The translations under genes were made by a program, and so were the position numbers. The notes beneath the pieces were generated by a model. It worked only from the letters and a program-made list of their open reading frames with translations, had not been told where the DNA came from and ran no database searches. 5,205 bases of DNA from Lachnospiraceae bacterium UBA3401 (GTDB lineage Bacteria; Bacillota; Clostridia; Lachnospirales; Lachnospiraceae): NCBI GenBank assembly GCA_002358575.1, contig DEPD01000118.1, positions 21,709 through 26,913 on the forward strand, in the 5' to 3' direction. Within the stretch, counting starts at the first letter, position 1, and each line of letters opens with the position of its first letter. Below are positions 4,808 to 5,205 of this stretch, piece by piece.

Positions 4808-5194
4808 ATGAATGTAAAACAGCTATTGGGAGCAGTTTCTGCGACAATCATTAAGATTGCAGTTGCAGCGGTAATTATTGTTGCGGTATTCCGGCTTGCT
4901 GTGTACGCATATGATTTCGGATATCAGGTATTTGCAGATATGCCTGTGAGTGAAGGAGAAGGCAGAACAGTCAGTGTGGTGATATCTGAGGGACTAGGAA
5001 ACAGAGAGCTTGCCAAGATGCTTGAGCAGAAGGGGCTGGTCAATGATGCGAACGTGTTCTACATTTATGATCTGCTTTCTGATTACAGGAAAAAAGAGTT
5101 AAAACCGGGTACTTATGAGTTGAGTACAGCGATGAATGCTGAGGAAATACTTGAAATACTGTGTGACGAGAGCGAAGAGCAGGAAGAGAAGTGA
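4808..5194 (+). CDS. Short membrane-anchored MltG/YceG-like protein without the catalytic domain
   Basis: The 128-aa protein has a hydrophobic membrane segment at about residues 12-35 and then an extracytoplasmic region. Residues 54-118 resemble the LysM-like N-terminal subdomain of the endolytic transglycosylase MltG: TVSVVISEGLGNRELAKMLEQKG (54-76), then VFYIY, LKPGTYELS (98-106) and MNAEEILEIL (109-118). Full MltG is about 330-380 aa and carries its catalytic glutamate in a later domain, which is absent; the protein ends in an acidic tail, ESEEQEEK. It may be a peptidoglycan-binding or regulatory partner; catalysis is not expected. Position supports the family: in Bacillus mltG (yrrL) follows ireB-ruvX-yrzB. 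ATG 4808 has GGGAGG (4795-4800) 7 nt upstream. Whether the natural end or a frameshift caused the shortness cannot be fully settled because the window ends 11 bases later. Confidence 0.8.
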   Translation: MNVKQLLGAVSATIIKIAVAAVIIVAVFRLAVYAYDFGYQVFADMPVSEGEGRTVSVVISEGLGNRELAKMLEQKGLVNDANVFYIYDLLSDYRKKELKPGTYELSTAMNAEEILEILCDESEEQEEK

Positions 5195-5205
5195 ATCGAG
5201 TAGGG
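5191..5205 (+). CDS. Possible start of the next gene, cut by the window end
   Basis: GTG at 5191-5193 overlaps the MltG-like stop TGA (5192-5194) in a GTGA arrangement typical of coupled genes. AGGA (5181-5184) lies 6 nt upstream and the frame stays open to the end (five codons, MNRVG). From Firmicutes gene order an O-methyltransferase (B. subtilis yrrM-like) would be expected here, but five residues do not allow identification. Confidence 0.45.

Overview
The window looks like chromosomal DNA of a low-to-moderate-GC Firmicute of class Clostridia, most likely a Lachnospiraceae member of the Roseburia/Agathobacter/Butyrivibrio type. This rests on strong AGGAGG-type ribosome binding sites, a TTG start, and the ordered set ireB-ruvX-DUF1292-(RNase J)-MltG-like. 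The family-level placement is inference from gene content and protein style, not a database match.

Layout. Positions 1-43 are the right-hand end of a small transposon-like repeat whose remainder lies outside the window. At 72-305 (minus strand) is a short HPr-like protein with a clear promoter and SD. A 210-bp AT-rich divergent intergenic region (306-515) separates it from mtaB (516-1802), a radical-SAM tRNA methylthiotransferase. After a 115-bp gap with a good sigma-A-type promoter comes a tight plus-strand cluster: ireB (1918-2205), ruvX (2233-2673), a DUF1292 gene (2676-2939) and a single RNase J gene (2961-4634). A 136-bp MITE-like element (4634-4769) fills most of the space to a short membrane-anchored MltG-like protein (4808-5194). 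A GTG codon overlapping its stop probably opens the next gene, which runs off the window.

How the genes relate. The cluster is housekeeping: tRNA decoding fidelity (mtaB), a substrate of the PASTA Ser/Thr kinase controlling envelope homeostasis (ireB), a YqgF/RuvX nuclease, RNA decay (RNase J) and a protein related to peptidoglycan-strand termination (MltG-like). In Bacillus the corresponding order is yrzL-yrrK-yrzB-yrrL (mltG); here RNase J sits between the DUF1292 gene and the mltG-like gene.

The most interesting signal is the 136-bp element. It has perfect 15-bp terminal inverted repeats beginning GTAACAG and a perfect 8-bp flanking duplication (GAAGTATA), features that match the IS66 family. 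It inserted inside the RNase J stop codon, and its first base turned the original TAA into TAG, so the protein is unchanged. A diverged copy of its right end lies at the left edge of the window. No CRISPR array, tRNA, rRNA or new defence-type system is visible.
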